A stretch of 64,000 bases of DNA from the NCBI GenBank assembly GCA_017412765.1, contig JAFPWN010000046.1, forward strand, positions 55,704 to 119,703, read 5' to 3'. The notes under the pieces were generated by a model that had not been told where the DNA came from, did no database searches, and saw only the letters and a list, made by a program, of their open reading frames with translations. A program made the translations under genes and the position numbers. Every line of letters begins with the position of its first letter. Position 1 is the stretch's first letter. The DNA comes from Oscillospiraceae bacterium. Its GTDB lineage: Bacteria; Bacillota; Clostridia; Oscillospirales; Oscillospiraceae. Shown piece by piece: positions 63,809 through 64,000 of the stretch.

Positions 63809-64000
63809 AGAGGAACCCGCACGAGAGCGATTGAATGCGGAATGCACCTTGCGAATTAAACAATGTAGACAAAGAAAAGCACCAGACATTATGGGCGACT
63901 CTTTGAGAGAAGAGTCAAAAATTAATTCTTTTGAGAGCTAAGTATTTAACTTAGTAGATTAGATTTTAAGGCTTCGGCTTTAAGATACAATTTACAGAGA
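63809..64000 (+). ncRNA. rRNA operon leader, ending at the 16S rRNA start
   Basis: A non-coding transcript leader. It has ACTCTTTGAGAGAAGAGT (a boxA-like CTCTTTGAGA inside a hairpin), AGCTAAGTATTTAACTTAG and TTTTAAGGCTTCGGCTTTAA hairpins. The last bases, TTTACAGAGA, are where 16S rRNA normally begins (AGAGTTTGATC...), so rRNA sequence should follow directly outside the window. Confidence 0.75.

Overview
The window is a chromosomal core segment of an endospore-forming, Gram-positive, probably anaerobic member of the Clostridia. A relative of Oscillospiraceae/Ruminococcaceae is my best guess from gene content and the shape of the proteins, but this is an inference. Signs are the spore cortex lytic enzyme SleB, a GerA-type germinant receptor subunit, a Na+-pumping oxaloacetate decarboxylase, Rex, a RemB-like protein and strong GGAGG ribosome sites. 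Coding DNA is G+C rich, so many long antisense open frames exist and were discarded as shadows.

Layout. 1-14.2 kb is mostly on +: the serS end, mscL-rsmG, mfd, a threonine dehydratase with a HAD phosphatase, two paralogous lipoproteins with prmA, a GlmU-like uridylyltransferase without its acetyltransferase half, and the oxaloacetate decarboxylase operon (alpha, gamma, biotin carrier, beta). 14.6-16.9 kb on - holds dapA-dapB and rnhA. 17.5-26.7 kb on - is the classic origin cluster dnaA-dnaN-yaaA-recF-remB-gyrB-gyrA, with a probable oriC between dnaA and dnaN (25175-25423). 26.9-29.1 kb on + is yfbR-ACT-UPF0210. 29.5-36.3 kb on - carries thrS, a membrane acyltransferase-like gene, ychF, a Lys-rich protein, eno and tatD. 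36.4-42.3 kb has secG, a 39-residue small protein gene, sleB, two germination genes and typA. 42.4-49.6 kb has a Nudix hydrolase, a cassette-like stalk-domain gene, pta, lepA with an XRE regulator, mntP, tadA and a phosphoribosyltransferase. 49.9-63.5 kb has uvrA, a secreted trigger-factor-like lipoprotein, secA, pgeF, a solute-binding lipoprotein, cdd, htrA, rex, an SLH protein and a Cys-rich microprotein. The window ends in the promoter and leader of an rRNA operon, apparently at the first bases of 16S rRNA.

The notable non-genic content is a dense set of dispersed structured repeats. (1) A GIY-YIG endonuclease gene lies exactly between 41-bp perfect inverted repeats (20003-20399). Three approximately 93-bp elements elsewhere carry the same ends with no gene, as expected of an autonomous element and its hollow derivatives. 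(2) Two further families, called alpha (about 210 bp, ending in an oligopyrimidine/oligopurine hairpin) and beta (about 75-125 bp), recur in intergenic gaps. Beta copies show paired base changes in stems, which points to selection on a folded structure. Some copies are nested (beta within alpha), and two large compound copies lie in opposite orientation 23 kb apart.

Other local oddities are a 16-bp perfect inverted repeat enclosing the rnhA start site, a stalk-domain gene cassette bracketed by 42-bp duplicated terminators and broken by a frameshift in an A-run, a promoter whose -35 box lies in a terminator loop, an Ala at the quinolone-resistance serine position of GyrA, and a threonyl-tRNA synthetase with no TGS domain. 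I saw no tRNA gene, CRISPR array, prophage or insertion sequence with a transposase.
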